Assembly (NCBI RefSeq): GCF_000003815.2
Contig: NC_049992.1
Span: 17,353,754 to 17,417,753, forward strand
Reading direction: 5' to 3'
Source: Branchiostoma floridae
Lineage: Eukaryota > Chordata > Leptocardii > Amphioxiformes > Branchiostomatidae
Length of the DNA stretch: 64,000 bases
Position 1 is the stretch's first letter. Every line of letters begins with the position of its first letter. Below, piece by piece: positions 35,687 through 46,530 of this stretch. The position numbers and the translations under genes are program-made. A model generated the notes under the pieces. The model saw only the letters and a program-made list of their open reading frames with translations, did no database searches and was not told where the DNA came from.

Positions 35687-36215
35687 AGCAGTGTGGAGGG
35701 TTTTATCTATGGTGTTAAACACAGACGTAAGCACTGTAGTGATGAATGTAGCGGCTCATCCACCAAGCCCCATTGTGCTCAATGTTGAATTTCCAACGTG
35801 ATTTCTCACGCTTAGCGTGCACCCATTGTGGGAGATATAGATACCGTATTCCCCAAACACGGAATTACCACGAATCGAGCTAAGCTCCTTCGCTAAGCTT
35901 TGCTCCTCTATTTCAGGTAAAACTTATCACCTGAAAAGGTTCGACCTTAAATCAATGCATTATATAAAAGCAACCAAAAATTCTACCCACGTGCATGTCA
36001 GCTTTGTTGCAAATAGCTGTAGGCACACCTGAAGTTTGAGAATTATTTGCGGCACGTCTATTAGAGTTCCGTGCTTTGACTTTGTGCTTTCATTCGTTGT
36101 TGCAATTCTTGTATGCTACACAAAGTAACTGCTCTCCACAAATCATTCAGACTAAAATTAAGTACCCAGAATCGCAACTTACTTGGAAACTTTCTCTCTA
36201 AAGAGCTATTTCAAT
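35687..36215. other. No gene seen
   Basis: GAGCTAAGCTCCTTCGCTAA and GCTTTGCTCC near 35880 form a small imperfect duplication. Nothing else. Confidence 0.4.
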
Positions 36216-36300
36216 AGAAGAAGAAGAACTTTATTGCGCGACAATTGTAATCTGGTACAATGTATGGCATCTGTATATGCATGGGAGTTGAAATATTTAC
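36216..36300 (-). mobile_element. Possible 3' end of a LINE
   Basis: AAGAAGAAGAACTTTATTGC on the + strand reads GCAATAAAGTTCTTCTTCTT on the minus strand. This combination of poly(A) signal and simple tail is typical of LINE 3' ends. There is no coding remnant. Confidence 0.35.
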
Positions 36301-36570
36301 TATTGCAAGTATCTAACAACTACTTTTATCTAATGTAACAGTATAAACAATCTAGTTAATATCATACAAGCTAACAAGCTTTAGAACATTAATATTATGC
36401 CAATATAGCATTGTCTTGTTTTTGCAAGGAGTTGTAAATAAATTGACCTACATTACCTCGACAGTGGATAGTAGTCATTGTTATGATTATAATAATGATA
36501 ATGATACAGCCAACTGAGCGGAAAATTATTTGGTGGAGTATGGGTGGGGGGCGACAAAAGCAAAGAAATA

Positions 36571-36616
36571 AGTGTCACATGACATGTGTGACCTTTAACA
36601 CCCAGCTCACGTGACT
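36571..36616 (-). promoter_or_regulatory. Partial composite motif (CACGTGA plus TTAAAGGTCA)
   Basis: On the minus strand, GTCACGTGAGCTGGGTGTTA is followed by AAGGTCACACATGTCATGTG. The similarity to 56.9 kb covers about 40 bases but lacks the CCGCCAT part. Confidence 0.3.
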
Positions 36617-37681
36617 ATCCTACAGGGCCAAAGAAAGCTGGCGGATGTCTTCTTTGAAGTCTCAGTACACATTATTTATCCGCGACCCCAATCCCCAATA
36701 GTAGTTCGGGTAGAAAGTAGTTCGTCACAGTACCTTAAAAGGCCGAAGTTCTTCTTATGTGTACAGCAACGAAGCGGGAATTGTGCTGAATGGTTAAAGG
36801 AATACAGCAGTTTTGAGACTGTATAAGTTAACGATGTTTCGTCAGATGGCGAGAGTTTGCGCCTTGATACTTTACCGGGTACTGCCTGTGCGCCGGCTGC
36901 TATTCCACGACCTCCGCTAGGGTCTAATAAAATGTGGCTTTTGTTAAAAAACGATCCGACAAGTCTATGCTCATTTTCAGATATTTTGTTAATTGTTCCC
37001 TGAACTTCAACGTATCAAGTTCTTGTAAACTGTTTCTGCACCCTGTTATGAATTATGAGGCGTCGAACCATCTCACTTTGGGCTCCTTGACCATGTACAT
37101 ACAACCTCATAGGCGAAAAACTGTGTCTGATATTCTTAATAGCGACTCTCTGTGCCTTTTTTGTCACAAGCGTTCCAGCAAATGTGTATTATAAGCCCCA
37201 AAAGACGAAAAAATTCCCAAAGAGCCTTCTATATGGAGGCTATGTTCTGAGACCTTGAAAACCTGTCCCCACATGTACAGCTTCTTTTCGTCGTTGCGTA
37301 ACAGTTGTCAACTCTCTGTATCCAATAGATAAGTTATTCCAACCATGGTCCACAATCGAAATTACTGTCTCCAGAGAAATCCTTACCATCTGCCACGGTG
37401 GAAAAACACTGTGCTTAAATGTCAGTAAGATTGCAGCTTCCATACAAATGATGACTTTCAAGTCATATTCGTGACGAACAATACCCCCATTCCGACAGCC
37501 GTGCAACCGAACGATTTCATAGACCGCTCAAACAATTTCAAAGATAGAAAAAAATCATTTTACGCTTTGTGCGATTATTGCCTTTCATGCATTCTAATGA
37601 TGTTCAACTTATGAAATAAATGATAACCAAAATCCAATTTTGGTTGGTAAGGGATCTGTGTCTAATAAAAGTGAGGACAAA
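36617..37681. other. No gene seen
   Basis: Frames of 71-88 codons on both strands are unsupported. The GC content rises slightly near 36.85-36.93 kb. Confidence 0.4.
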
Positions 37682-37914
37682 AGATGATATCTCACTGCAC
37701 TTGAGGCACTGTTGTAGCACTGCGGGGTTGTTCAGTGCGGCACTGTTGTGTTATTTTCTCCAATTTAAAAAAAAATAGATATTGCGTCATACTTAGAAGA
37801 CAACAAAATACACAAAACGTAAGAAAATTCGTTCTTTATCTCTGAAATTCGTCCAGTAATCTTTGGGACCTAGCAGTGCCGCACTGGTGCCCAAGTGCAG
37901 TGAGATACGCACCT
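37682..37914 (+). mobile_element. Family-1 MITE copy, diverged
   Basis: The left end is AGATGATATCTCACTGCAC and the right end is GTGCAGTGAGATACGCACCT. The interior is in the opposite orientation to the 46242 copy (CAACAAAATACACAAAACGT, then ATTCGTTCTTTATCTCTGAA). Confidence 0.75.
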
Positions 37915-38350
37915 TAACCAACCAAGGCAGCATCATAGACAGTCAAGGGGTTGCATAAATCCAGTTTAGGCCGTAGCAAGGTCTAGTGAAATGGGGGCTT
38001 AATAGGAAAACCCTGCATGTAGAGGACACTCTCTCGTGTGAAATAATCGCCTTATAATATCACGATGACCTGGATACCGTTTGCAGTACACTTCTTGGGC
38101 GCCATTGACACTTCTTGTTACGTCAAGCTCGCTGTAATAACGATACAATTTTGCGCTTTGCACATCAAAGAACACATTTGCCAAGATAACATTTAGACCA
38201 TACATCAGAAAGCAATAAAAGCATCTTGTCTGGCAGTCTGCCCGAACGGAAGATCGACGCACCAGGGTAAACCGAATACGCTTCGAATTTATACACAACC
38301 GAGTGGTTTATTCAAATTGACATTTCGGTAATCGTCTGTCCCCTTCCTTA

Positions 38351-38570
38351 GGGGAATTCTGAATGGTTCACCTTGTACTGCAGCATAGGTGGCGCTTCTT
38401 ATTGATGCGGTTCCAAACGTAAACAATAAAGACCTATATGTATGTAATATACCCGTTTGGGACTTCATCTGTAGGAAGCGACACCTATGCTGCATTGCAA
38501 TGTGAATCAGTCAGAATTGCCCTGACGAAGGTGACAGACGAAATGTCGCTCGAATAAAACACTTGGTTGC
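38351..38570 (+). repeat. Long-hairpin repeat (AGCATAGGTG family)
   Basis: Arms of about 70 bases (GAATTCTGAATGGTTCACCT, CTGCAGCATAGGTGGCGCTT) are mirrored by GAAGCGACACCTATGCTGCA and TGTGAATCAGTCAGAATTGC around a 40-base AT-rich loop. After the hairpin comes GACGAAGGTGACAGACGAAA and GAATAAAACACTTGG. Half copies occur at 25269-25317 and 55200-55312. Confidence 0.6.
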
Positions 38571-38867
38571 GTACAAAGTATTCTGTTATTCAGTAACTTG
38601 TTAACCGTATGTAACGGATAACGGAATTCGATGAAAAGCTTGAATTATGCCCATTTGTTCCGGTATCAATTGAATGTCACAGGTCTAGCATACTTAAGAT
38701 GACTGTTTGCAGCTTTGCACACTTGTCCGTCTTTGATCATCATTTGTCCCACCAAAAATGTTCGGTCTCTCTGATTTTATTGTTCGCGACACACTGAAGT
38801 CCAATTACAGATATATTTATGATTCAGTGTTGTAATTAAGGATACATTTGGAGACATTCTACGGTAG

Positions 38868-39345
38868 AGATGTCCCTGTAGCTCAACTGGTAGCGGTCTC
38901 ACAGTTAAGCTCCTGGTTCTAATTAGTTGGTAACTTTAGGTGCACTCTCACTGTACTTGCGTCAAGCTTGCGTCACTGTGGGGCTCGCTCACTGCGTCAC
39001 TGTTTTGTTATTTTCTGGATTTTTTTATAATTTTGATATTTTGGAATACGTACAAGTATGAGTTAGAAGACGACAAAATACACAAAAAGTCAGAAAATTC
39101 GTTCTTTATATCTGAAATTAGTTACGTATATTTCGAACACCGGTGCCCCAAATGCAAACCCCAAGTCTGTGTCTTGGTTGGGGTTGCAGCCTTGTTTTGA
39201 AAGGAACGTAAAAAAATGGAAGCCTTGTGTTCGAGGATTTGCCTTAAGCTCGTTATACCTTTCCCTGTAGAAATATACCCCGCTACTGAAACAGCAAGGC
39301 AACTTGTTGACCTATGTGCCACAAGGTACTACATGTACAACGCCA
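38868..39345 (+). mobile_element. SINE family 1 split by a family-1 MITE
   Basis: GATGTCCCTGTAGCTCAACT at 38868 starts a tRNA-like SINE head that runs to TTGGTAACTTT at 38937. From 38939 the sequence turns into a degraded family-1 MITE (GGTGCACTCTCACTGTACTT, then the ACAAAATACACAAAAAGTC core) to about 39155. From about 39176 the SINE resumes (GGTTGGGGTTGCAGCC, GGAACGTAAAAAAATGG) and ends near TGTGCCACAAGGTACTACAT. The MITE therefore landed in an existing SINE. Confidence 0.65.
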
Positions 39346-40949
39346 GCAACAACATTTCTATGGCCCTCATTGACAAACATGCAATTTAGATGATAAGAGG
39401 GTCCTTGAACAGATAAGGTTTTCCATGTCCTAAGGATTAGATCTGTAATCAGTGTGAAGGAATAATCAACGGATTGATCTTAGGGTAGATTAAAGAGGAA
39501 ATGAAAGTTCGGGAAAAGGATTAAGGTACCGATAGCGACCCTGTATACATAGTCACTGGCTTCCCTGTCTATGCAAAATATAAACCATACGGGCCAATGT
39601 AAAGTCCGTCATAACATTCAACCATTGGCATCGAATTGTAAATCGTTGCCTGTCCATTCCCTTAAATAATACTCCGTTGCCTACCCCTCTTCCTTCCTCC
39701 ATGGACCGTTCCCTGCATGATAGTTTTGGCTAGTCACAATGATTGTGACACGTGCCCGTACTACTACAGTTTCTAGATCTGTTTCTTTACTGTGTTTCGT
39801 ACGGACCGGTGTTTTGCCTGACTCTATTCCACACTTAAAGCTTAAGCATTCCAGATTTGATCCGAAGAACCTGCTGTAAGTATATCACCTCTTTTCTCTA
39901 GTTTTTCTGTCAGAGTTCGAGACTTACAGGCTTACGCGAATACGCAAGTGACTAGGTAGCCCTTCATTCTGATTTTGAAGCTGAGCTTCGTATGCTTATG
40001 TTTCCAGGTATACAGGCCCTAGTATTGTGAGTGCCGCAATTGTGTGTGCTACCCTGACGAGGACATCTTATTCTGATCTAGCTAGACATTTCAATTCTTT
40101 GAAGGTTTCCATTTTTGTTCCTTTAAGCTATTAGGTTTCCTATCAAGATGCGCAAACGTATGTAGCTTTCATCATTTTGCACATAAAAGACAAGTGGTAA
40201 AAAATAACAGTAGGGGCAATAAAACCAGATGACGTCATTCATATCTTCCAAGAAATCATATGTAGAATTCATTCATGCCCATCTATCAATATTCTTTACG
40301 CCCCTATTCTTTCAATCTTTACTGTTGAGAAAGCAATGCAAGGTAAAAATGCCAATTTATCGATGTAGAAAACCTTAATTTCTATGTCCCCCTAGTATTT
40401 CAGTTAGATAATTTAAGATGCGGTTACTGTAAGTGTTTCCTAGAATCCTTCGCCAGACACACGGGTGAAATTTATGTATCTCAGCAAGGAGCGAGTGATT
40501 GATGACCGGGTGTAGGGCCGTTATAGAGGGCGCCGAAACCTCATCTCTGTTTCCATTAAAGTGAAATAGAAAGTTCAAGTGCTTGCCCCTGCCTTTCCTT
40601 TTGTCATTGTTACAGGCCTATTGTGGTGACAGTAAAGTCTGGTGGAATGGGAAGATGCGTATATATTGGGGTGGCGCAATGGTTTATGGTAACAACATAT
40701 AACAAACTCTGTTGTCGATGGGACGTAAAAGTCTATGGGTGCAGTATTGTACTATATCATATGTGCGGTGCAGTACAGTACATTTCCAGCTTGGGTTTGT
40801 TCGTGCGTATGAAGCATGCTAAAGTCTATGGCGCTTCCGTCTCTATGTATCATACATTTTTGTCTTGACGCCAGCATCTATAATCAGGCCTAAAGCTAAG
40901 GCTATGCAGTGAAATGCACCTTCTCAGACCGCCCTAGCGATGTAGAGTC
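39346..40949. other. No gene seen
   Basis: One palindrome, AGTCACAATGATTGTGACA, is at about 39733. The 40.62-40.87 kb frame of 81 codons shows loose internal repetition (GTCTATGG twice) but no domain. Confidence 0.4.
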
Positions 40950-40952
40950 TTA

Positions 40953-40981
40953 ATGTGGTATCTCACTGCACTTGGGGCACC
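40953..40981 (+). mobile_element. Left 29 bases of a family-1 MITE split by the LINE
   Basis: ATGTGGTATCTCACTGCACT and the following GGGGCACC match the terminal repeat of the family-1 MITE at 46242. The three bases before it are TTA (40950-40952), the target duplication, repeated at 45352-45354 on the far side of the LINE. Confidence 0.85.
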
Positions 40982-41311
40982 TTTGTTTGTTGTTTGTTTG
41001 TTTAATTGCGATCTCCATTAGTGTACATCATAAAATCATGCCACTACTCTTCCTGGAGTCATAATAATAAGAATAAATGAAATACATGAAATGAAAAAGA
41101 AACAACTTAACATCAAAAGCGGATAATTAGCGTAAAATAATAAGCAAAATAATAAGCAGAGGTCAGAGGTCAAAATAAAGAAGTGATCATACATAACGAA
41201 TAATGAATAGCAGAAGAAGTTAACTTAATTGATTGAAACACAATCCAATCAAAAGTGTACTAATAACACAAGATAAATGTATAACTTAGATATACTGAAA
41301 TATAAAAATCA

Positions 41312-43990
41312 TTACCACCATGTGCTCAGGGGTTGTCTTTTGTCTCGTGTTTTCGCAAGCTCATTTATCCTAGATTTGAACTCAATGTTGTTGTATGATG
41401 TCGTTGTGTTTGGCAATGTGTTATAGGTTTTGATGCATCTGTAGCCAAATGTCCTTGTTTTAGCGTTTGTTTTGGGTTTTGATTGAGTGAATGCTCCTCT
41501 AGTAGACAGCCTCGTGTGATGCTCATGTATGGATTGAATTGTTTGTAATTGCTTGAAGATGCATTGGGGTTGCCTTTCCTTAACAATTTTGTGGAATGTA
41601 CATAGAGTATTTGTGAAGAGTCTTTCTTTGACGGTTTGCCACTTTAACTGCATGTGTAGGTCTTCCAGGTTGGTGTCAAAGGGTTTGTTTGTGGCCAGGC
41701 GAGCAGCGCGATTCTGGACCACCTGAAGACCATCTATGTGTGTCTGTGGTGCAGAGGATAGCAGCACTGAGCCGTAGTCAATGTGTGACAAAACCAGAGC
41801 CTGAATAAAAGATCTCAATATACTTTTTGTGAAGTACTTCCTGTGTCGTCTTATTGTGGCTAGTATGCCTGCCATTTTATTCTTAGTTTTGTCAATATGC
41901 GATCCCCATGTGAGACGTTGGTCTATAGTGAGACCTAACAGTTCAGCCTGTTCTACATGTGTAATGTCTGTTCCATCTATTCTTAGTTCTAATTTGGGAT
42001 TACGTTTTAGTTTTTGTTGCGTACCCATCATGATTGATTTAGTTTTTCCAATATTGAGAACAAGATGATTAGTTTGTACCCAATCCCAGATTCGCTCCAA
42101 GTCAGTCTGCAATTTGTATTTCAATTTTGCGACGGTGGGAGCCGATGCTGAGGGCGTTGAATCATCAGCGTACATGACTACTATACTATTTGTAACTGCG
42201 GGGAGATCATTGACAAATATAGAGAAAAGCAATGGACCCAGGCAGCTGCCTTGGGGAACGCCACACCTGGATTCTTTATAAGAGGAAAAACTACCGTTAA
42301 CGAATACAGCTTGTTTCCTGTTGCCAAGATAACTCTGTACCCACTTGATCGCCGATTCCTCAAAACCATAGCTCTTAAGCTTGGCTAAACAAATATCGTG
42401 GTTAATGACATCAAATGCCGCGCTAAAATCTAGCATAACGGCGCCAACCAAATTCCCTTTATCTATCTCCCCCAACCAGTAGTCAGACATTTGTATAAGG
42501 GCACTAGCTGTAGAGTGTGATTTTCTATACGCATGTTGGTTTTCGGAAATTATGTCATTGGAAACAAGGTAAGATTGAATTTGTTTCTGGCATATCCTTT
42601 CCATGACCTTGCTAATTGCTGGTAACAGGCTGATGGGGCGACTGTTAGGTCCGCTAAGCGGGGTGGATTTATTCTTTATAAGTGGTAGAACCTTTGCTAT
42701 CTTCCATTGTGAAGGGAAGATGCCTCGCCTGATGGAACAGTTAAATATGTGACATAATGGGGGAGCAATGTGATCGGCGCAAAGTTTCAAGAAAGTGTTG
42801 TCAACATTGTCGTGGCCAGTAGCATTACCTGGGGGCAGTGCTTTCAACAAAGCGTGCACCTGCTCGACAGTTACATATTGAAAGGAGAAGGAACAGTTCT
42901 TATTAGCCATGATATATTCTTCTATGGGAGCTACTGAGTTCGGTATGTCCGGGTTATCATCTTTGGAGAGTTTTTGTATTTTTTCAATGAAATATTCGTT
43001 GAAATATTCAGCGATTTCAGCTGGTTTTGTCAGTATTTGTCCGTCCACTTCAATGGAATTCGGTGCACTTGAATTGTTTTTACCTAACATTCCGTTAACA
43101 ACTTTCCAGAGTTGCTTGCTGTCTTTAGTGCTACTGCATAATTCAATTTGTTCCCTGTAGAAGGCTTTCTTCCTCTTTCTGTTTTCATTTACTACTAAAT
43201 TCCTGAGTCTTTTGTAGATCTTGTGGTCTGATTCCATTCCCGACACCTGTGCTTCACGCTTTGCGTTGTCACGCTGTGCCATGAGTTCTCGAAGGTCGCC
43301 GTCTACCCACTGGGCGGGCGACGCCCTTACTGAACACTTTCTGACAGGAGCGTGTTTGTCGCATATCTCTGTGAAAAGAGCCATGAAACACTCCAAAGCG
43401 TCATCTACACATTCTTTATTTTGCACTAGGTGCCATGGAACAGACAAGATATCTAACAGGAATTCATCTAGGTTGAATCGTTTATACGAACGTTTTTGTA
43501 CGATTTTCGGTTGGCCCTTTGGAACTTTCGTTTTGCGAGTTGTGTGTATAAGATTGTGGTCTGAACATCCTAGAGGGACGGACTGTGTGCTTGTTAGTTT
43601 TTCAGGCCTGTTTGAAAAAATTAGATCTATACAAGAAGAGTTTACTGGACCTTTGGAAGTCTTGACTATTCTAGTTGCTTGATTAACCATTTGTTTAATA
43701 TTCAATGCAGTCGACTCTAGGTAAAGTTTGTCTCTTAAGGTACAGGTCATGTTTGTCCAGTTTATATTAAAATCACCTAGTATCAATACTTCCTGTTCTG
43801 TATTTGTCGCCAAATCAAATGCCTGTATGATTCTGTTGAGGTAGTCCAACTTGGCACTTGGAGGCCTGTATAGGCATCCTACCAAGATTGGCTGTGTGTG
43901 TGGAATGTGTATTTGCGCCCAGATAAGTTCAATTTCGGGGGTTTCCAAGTCAAACCGTCTTTTATACGGAATATTGTTTTTTATGTACAT
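41312..43990 (-). pseudogene. LINE main reading frame: endonuclease remainder and reverse transcriptase, 892 aa
   Basis: From MYIKNN (43990) the frame continues the APE endonuclease: LGDFNINW at 71-78, SCIDLIFSN at 119-127 and SDH at 143-145. The reverse transcriptase spans about 370-720. It has SRPISLLPAISK at 450, motif A LDFSAAFD at 520-527, GVPQGSCLGP at 577-586 and the catalytic YADD at 607-610. The C-terminal part has the HIDYGS and QNRAARL segments usual in CR1/L2-type LINEs. All catalytic residues I can check are present and the frame is open throughout. The product would be an enzyme for target-primed reverse transcription, but the 5' end is out of frame with the start at 44532. I call it a pseudogene only for that reason. 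Confidence 0.93.
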
Positions 43991-44532
43991 GGCGACACCC
44001 CTCCTTTGTTATTACGGTCTTTGCGTAAGATAGTGTAATCGCCGGCATTAAGCGCTCCGTCATACACACTGTTGTCTAAGTGTGATTCAGAAATTGCGAG
44101 AATGTGTAGGTTGTTCGTGTACAATACATTAGCGATCTCTTGAACCTTATTACGTAAGCTGTTAATATTTATATGGCCTATATGCAGTCCTTTACGTGCC
44201 AAATTCAGGTCTATGGGTCCAGGGTTCGTCTGGACATCTCCAGCCAGCAGCAAGGCCAGTGTCGCCAGGAGTTTAGACACATTTTTCAGATGATGGCTCG
44301 ATGTTGATGGGTTAGTGTCTCTAACTTCAGTGTTGCGCTCAGATGTAGCAACGTTGCTGACAGCGTAGATTCCGCACAGAGCGAGGGATGGGGGTCGACG
44401 TGGTGCAATCTGCCATCTGTCCGTCGATTTCGCTTTACTTGACTCAAATGTGCAGCTGGCTTTAGGTAATAAAGCTATTGTAATTACAGCCAAGAGCTGC
44501 ACGATCACTAACATTTTTTCTAGTAATGACAT
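43981..44532 (-). pseudogene. LINE 5' reading frame: signal-like N-terminus, 2A-like motif, start of APE endonuclease
   Basis: The frame has 183 codons from an ATG at 44532. Residues 1-27 (LLEKMLVIVQLLAVITIALL and following) look like a signal peptide or membrane anchor. Residues 30-85 are polar, and residues 88-97 are leucine-rich, leading into GDVQTNPGP at 98-106. From 116 the sequence is the start of an APE-type endonuclease: LHIGHININSLRNK with the conserved Asn, and LAISESHLD with the catalytic Glu near 149. The frame then ends at a stop 10 bases inside the next frame. Comparing the two frames, one base appears to be missing from the run of four C on the + strand at 43998-44001, which would otherwise keep them in register. 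This is either a real disabling mutation or a sequencing error. Confidence 0.85.
44215..44241 (-). other. 2A-like ribosome-skipping motif GDVQTNPGP
   Basis: These nine codons match the 2A consensus D-V/I-E-x-N-P-G-P except for Gln in place of Glu, with a leucine-rich stretch directly upstream as usual. Known 2A peptides cause the ribosome to skip the Gly-Pro bond, here between residues 105 and 106. This would release the N-terminal signal-like segment from the endonuclease/RT polyprotein. 2A-like sequences in this position are reported for APE-type LINEs of several invertebrates. Confidence 0.8.
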
Positions 44533-45129
44533 CTTAATAGAGGACTCCAGGAAGTTCCAAAGCGTAGCAAGGAGTTAACTACATCAATCAATATATGATA
44601 CAGTGTGATGGTAACCAGGCTATCATCAAGTCAACTGCATGCTTACAGGTGGATCTAGTTGGGCGCTCAATTAACATATGAAAAGCGGCGTTTACAATGA
44701 TGCAATAATGTGTGTTTGGCGCCAAAATTGTGTAACAGAAACGTCACTGTATTACATGAAACAAAGGCTTATTTGCGTATCATAATCACCTATAATCCCT
44801 AAGAACTATCACTACAATATCTACAGTCTATACTTAATTCCTAAGATATTGCATAAGTAATATTTGTGGGGTAACGCGGGTAGACACTGAATGGTAGACA
44901 CCTTCCACACAGGTATGCGCCGCTGAATTGGGCATACGGCTTAGAGCCTTATTTTCCGTCGGATTTTACTTTCAGGTTTTTTTTTAAATGCTGTGTATAT
45001 GAAAAGAATGCTTGGGTCAACGAAATAAACTTAAAATAAAGCCAAAATAAAGGCGAATACTTGCGTAATAGGGAAAAATTGTCGGAGCGAACTGGAAGGT
45101 GTCTAACCGCCGGTGATGACCTCTGACCT

Positions 45130-45351
45130 GTGCGGCACTGCGGGGTTCGAAAGATTACTCAAAGAATTTCAGAGTAAACGAACACATTTTCTTACATTTT
45201 GTGTATTTTGTTGTCTTCTAAGTCATACTTTTACTTATTACGCAATATCTAAATCTAAAAAAAAAAATCGTCGAATATAGCACAACAGTGCCGCAGTGAA
45301 CGAACCCCGCAGTGCCGCAACGGTGCCCCAGGTACAGTGAGAAACAAACCC
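45130..45351 (+). mobile_element. Right part of the same family-1 MITE, beyond the LINE
   Basis: The sequence resumes with GTGCGGCACTGCGGGGTTCG, exactly where the left fragment stops, and runs through the family's internal AT-rich core to the right terminal repeat, ending CAAACCC. It is followed by TTA. With the left part the MITE is about 250 bp. Confidence 0.85.
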
Positions 45352-45354
45352 TTA

Positions 45355-46138
45355 GCAAGGCTCTGGACTTCACCAAAACCATGCTTCAGTTCACCCCCTG
45401 TGTTGTCATTCGGTCATTATTTTACTAGACGGCAATTGCTGACGGAAATGGGATTTGTGTAACCAGTTGATTTCATTATTGGAAAAATGTACTGGATATC
45501 GACAACAAAACAGACAGAATGTTTGAAATACCCCAAATCATGACAATCCGTCAACCCCTAATTTTGTTATTCCCCTTGAAATTCTGACACTAAACTGCCC
45601 CTTTCAGTTACCAAACAAGCCGCTAGGTGGACCAAACCTACACCACTTACTCACAGCGCAAAGAGTTATGTACCACGCAAAAACCATAATCATAGTATGT
45701 TCAGACTTACACAAACGCTACCCAAAATACAACATTCTTGAAGATGGTATAAAACACTATTTTTTTCTTTATTTATGGAATTCGTTGGGCGATCCGTCGA
45801 ATCTTTGCTCTAGTGGATTTAAGTGGGTGTTAGTAGCCTGTATCGTGTAACAATGGCTTTGGTGATATATCTTTTCACCGGGTGGTCTTTCCAAATCCCA
45901 TAGTACATGAACAGCGTGAAAGGCAATTTAAGGAAGTACAAGGTTGGCAGGTTTCGACTCGCACCATTCCCCAGCTTTTATTGGGTAGCAAGAACTGCAT
46001 CAGATTGGTTTTACACGCGAGGGACTGCGCGGTTACGCGTAAGGCTAAGCGTCTGGAAAGGACATCCAAAATCTGCGTGTCACAAATATGGCATCAACCG
46101 GATGTTAACCCTACCAGTACATTTACGTCATATCTCTT
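45355..46138. other. Decayed family-2 MITE material, no gene
   Basis: TTTTACTAGACGGCAATTGC (about 45419) and GGAATTCGTTGGGCGATCCG (about 45777) resemble the two halves of the family-2 MITE. The 171-codon plus-strand frame beginning at 45882 runs into the family-1 MITE and is spurious. Confidence 0.35.
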
Positions 46139-46163
46139 AGTCTCTCTCTCTCTCTCTCTCTCG
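46139..46163 (+). repeat. (TC)n microsatellite
   Basis: TCTCTCTCTCTCTCTCTCTC lies after AGTC and before GATACTATAC. Confidence 0.9.
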
Positions 46164-46241
46164 ATACTATACTTACAATGTAAAGAAAAAGTAATGAAAG
46201 CTACTTTTTGTTTTGTTCAAATCTTACGTTGTATAGCTTTA

Positions 46242-46463
46242 AGGTGGTATCTCACTGCGCTTGGGGCACCGGTGCGGCACTGTGGGGTTCGAAAGATTAC
46301 TCAACGAATTTCAGAGATAAGAACGAATTTTCTTACGTTTTGTGCATTTTGCTGTCTTCTGGTCATACACTTGCGTATTACGCAATATCTCAATTAAATC
46401 AAAATTGCCGAAAATAACACAGCAGTGCCGCACCGGTGCCCCAAGTGCAGTGAGATACCACCT
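46242..46463 (+). mobile_element. Family-1 MITE, TTA target (PIF/Harbinger-like)
   Basis: The terminal inverted repeat begins AGGTGGTATCTCACTGC and continues GGGGCACCGGTGCGGCACTG, with its complement at 46421-46463. The left flank is TTA and the right flank ATA. It has no coding capacity. The internal core (TTTTGTGCATTTTGCTGTCTTCT) is shared with the other copies at 214, 12626, 37682, 38939 and 40953/45130. Confidence 0.85.
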
Positions 46464-46530
46464 ATAGATGGTACACCGCAAGAACAACCTGTGTCCAGAC
46501 ATGAAATCTAAAGTTATACAAAATAAAGCA

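Larger units (their letters stand above)
40982..45129 (-). mobile_element. Nearly full-length CR1/L2-like LINE with 2A-type N-terminus, inserted in a MITE
   Basis: The insertion reads 5' to 3' on the minus strand. A 5' UTR of about 600 bases (45129-44533) precedes two overlapping open frames that together give signal-like segment, 2A motif, APE endonuclease and reverse transcriptase, and a 3' UTR ends in an AAAC-rich tail (40982-41005, seen on + as TTTGTTTGTTGTTTGTTTG). Both ends abut the two halves of a MITE whose sequence is continuous across the junction apart from about one base, so the borders are precise. There is no clear target duplication beyond a possible ACCT. Length and content fit a complete element of the APE-type non-LTR class. 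The clade assignment rests on domain order and RT motifs only. Confidence 0.88.

Noticed and set aside
38530-38560. Hammerhead ribozyme at CTGACGAAGGTGACAGACGAAA
   Set aside because: The core words are present, but the bases between them cannot form stem II.
43221-43682. 153-codon plus-strand frame
   Set aside because: Antisense shadow of the LINE endonuclease/RT frame.
45882-46397. 171-codon plus-strand frame
   Set aside because: It crosses a TC microsatellite and most of a family-1 MITE, so the frame is a by-product of repeat sequence.
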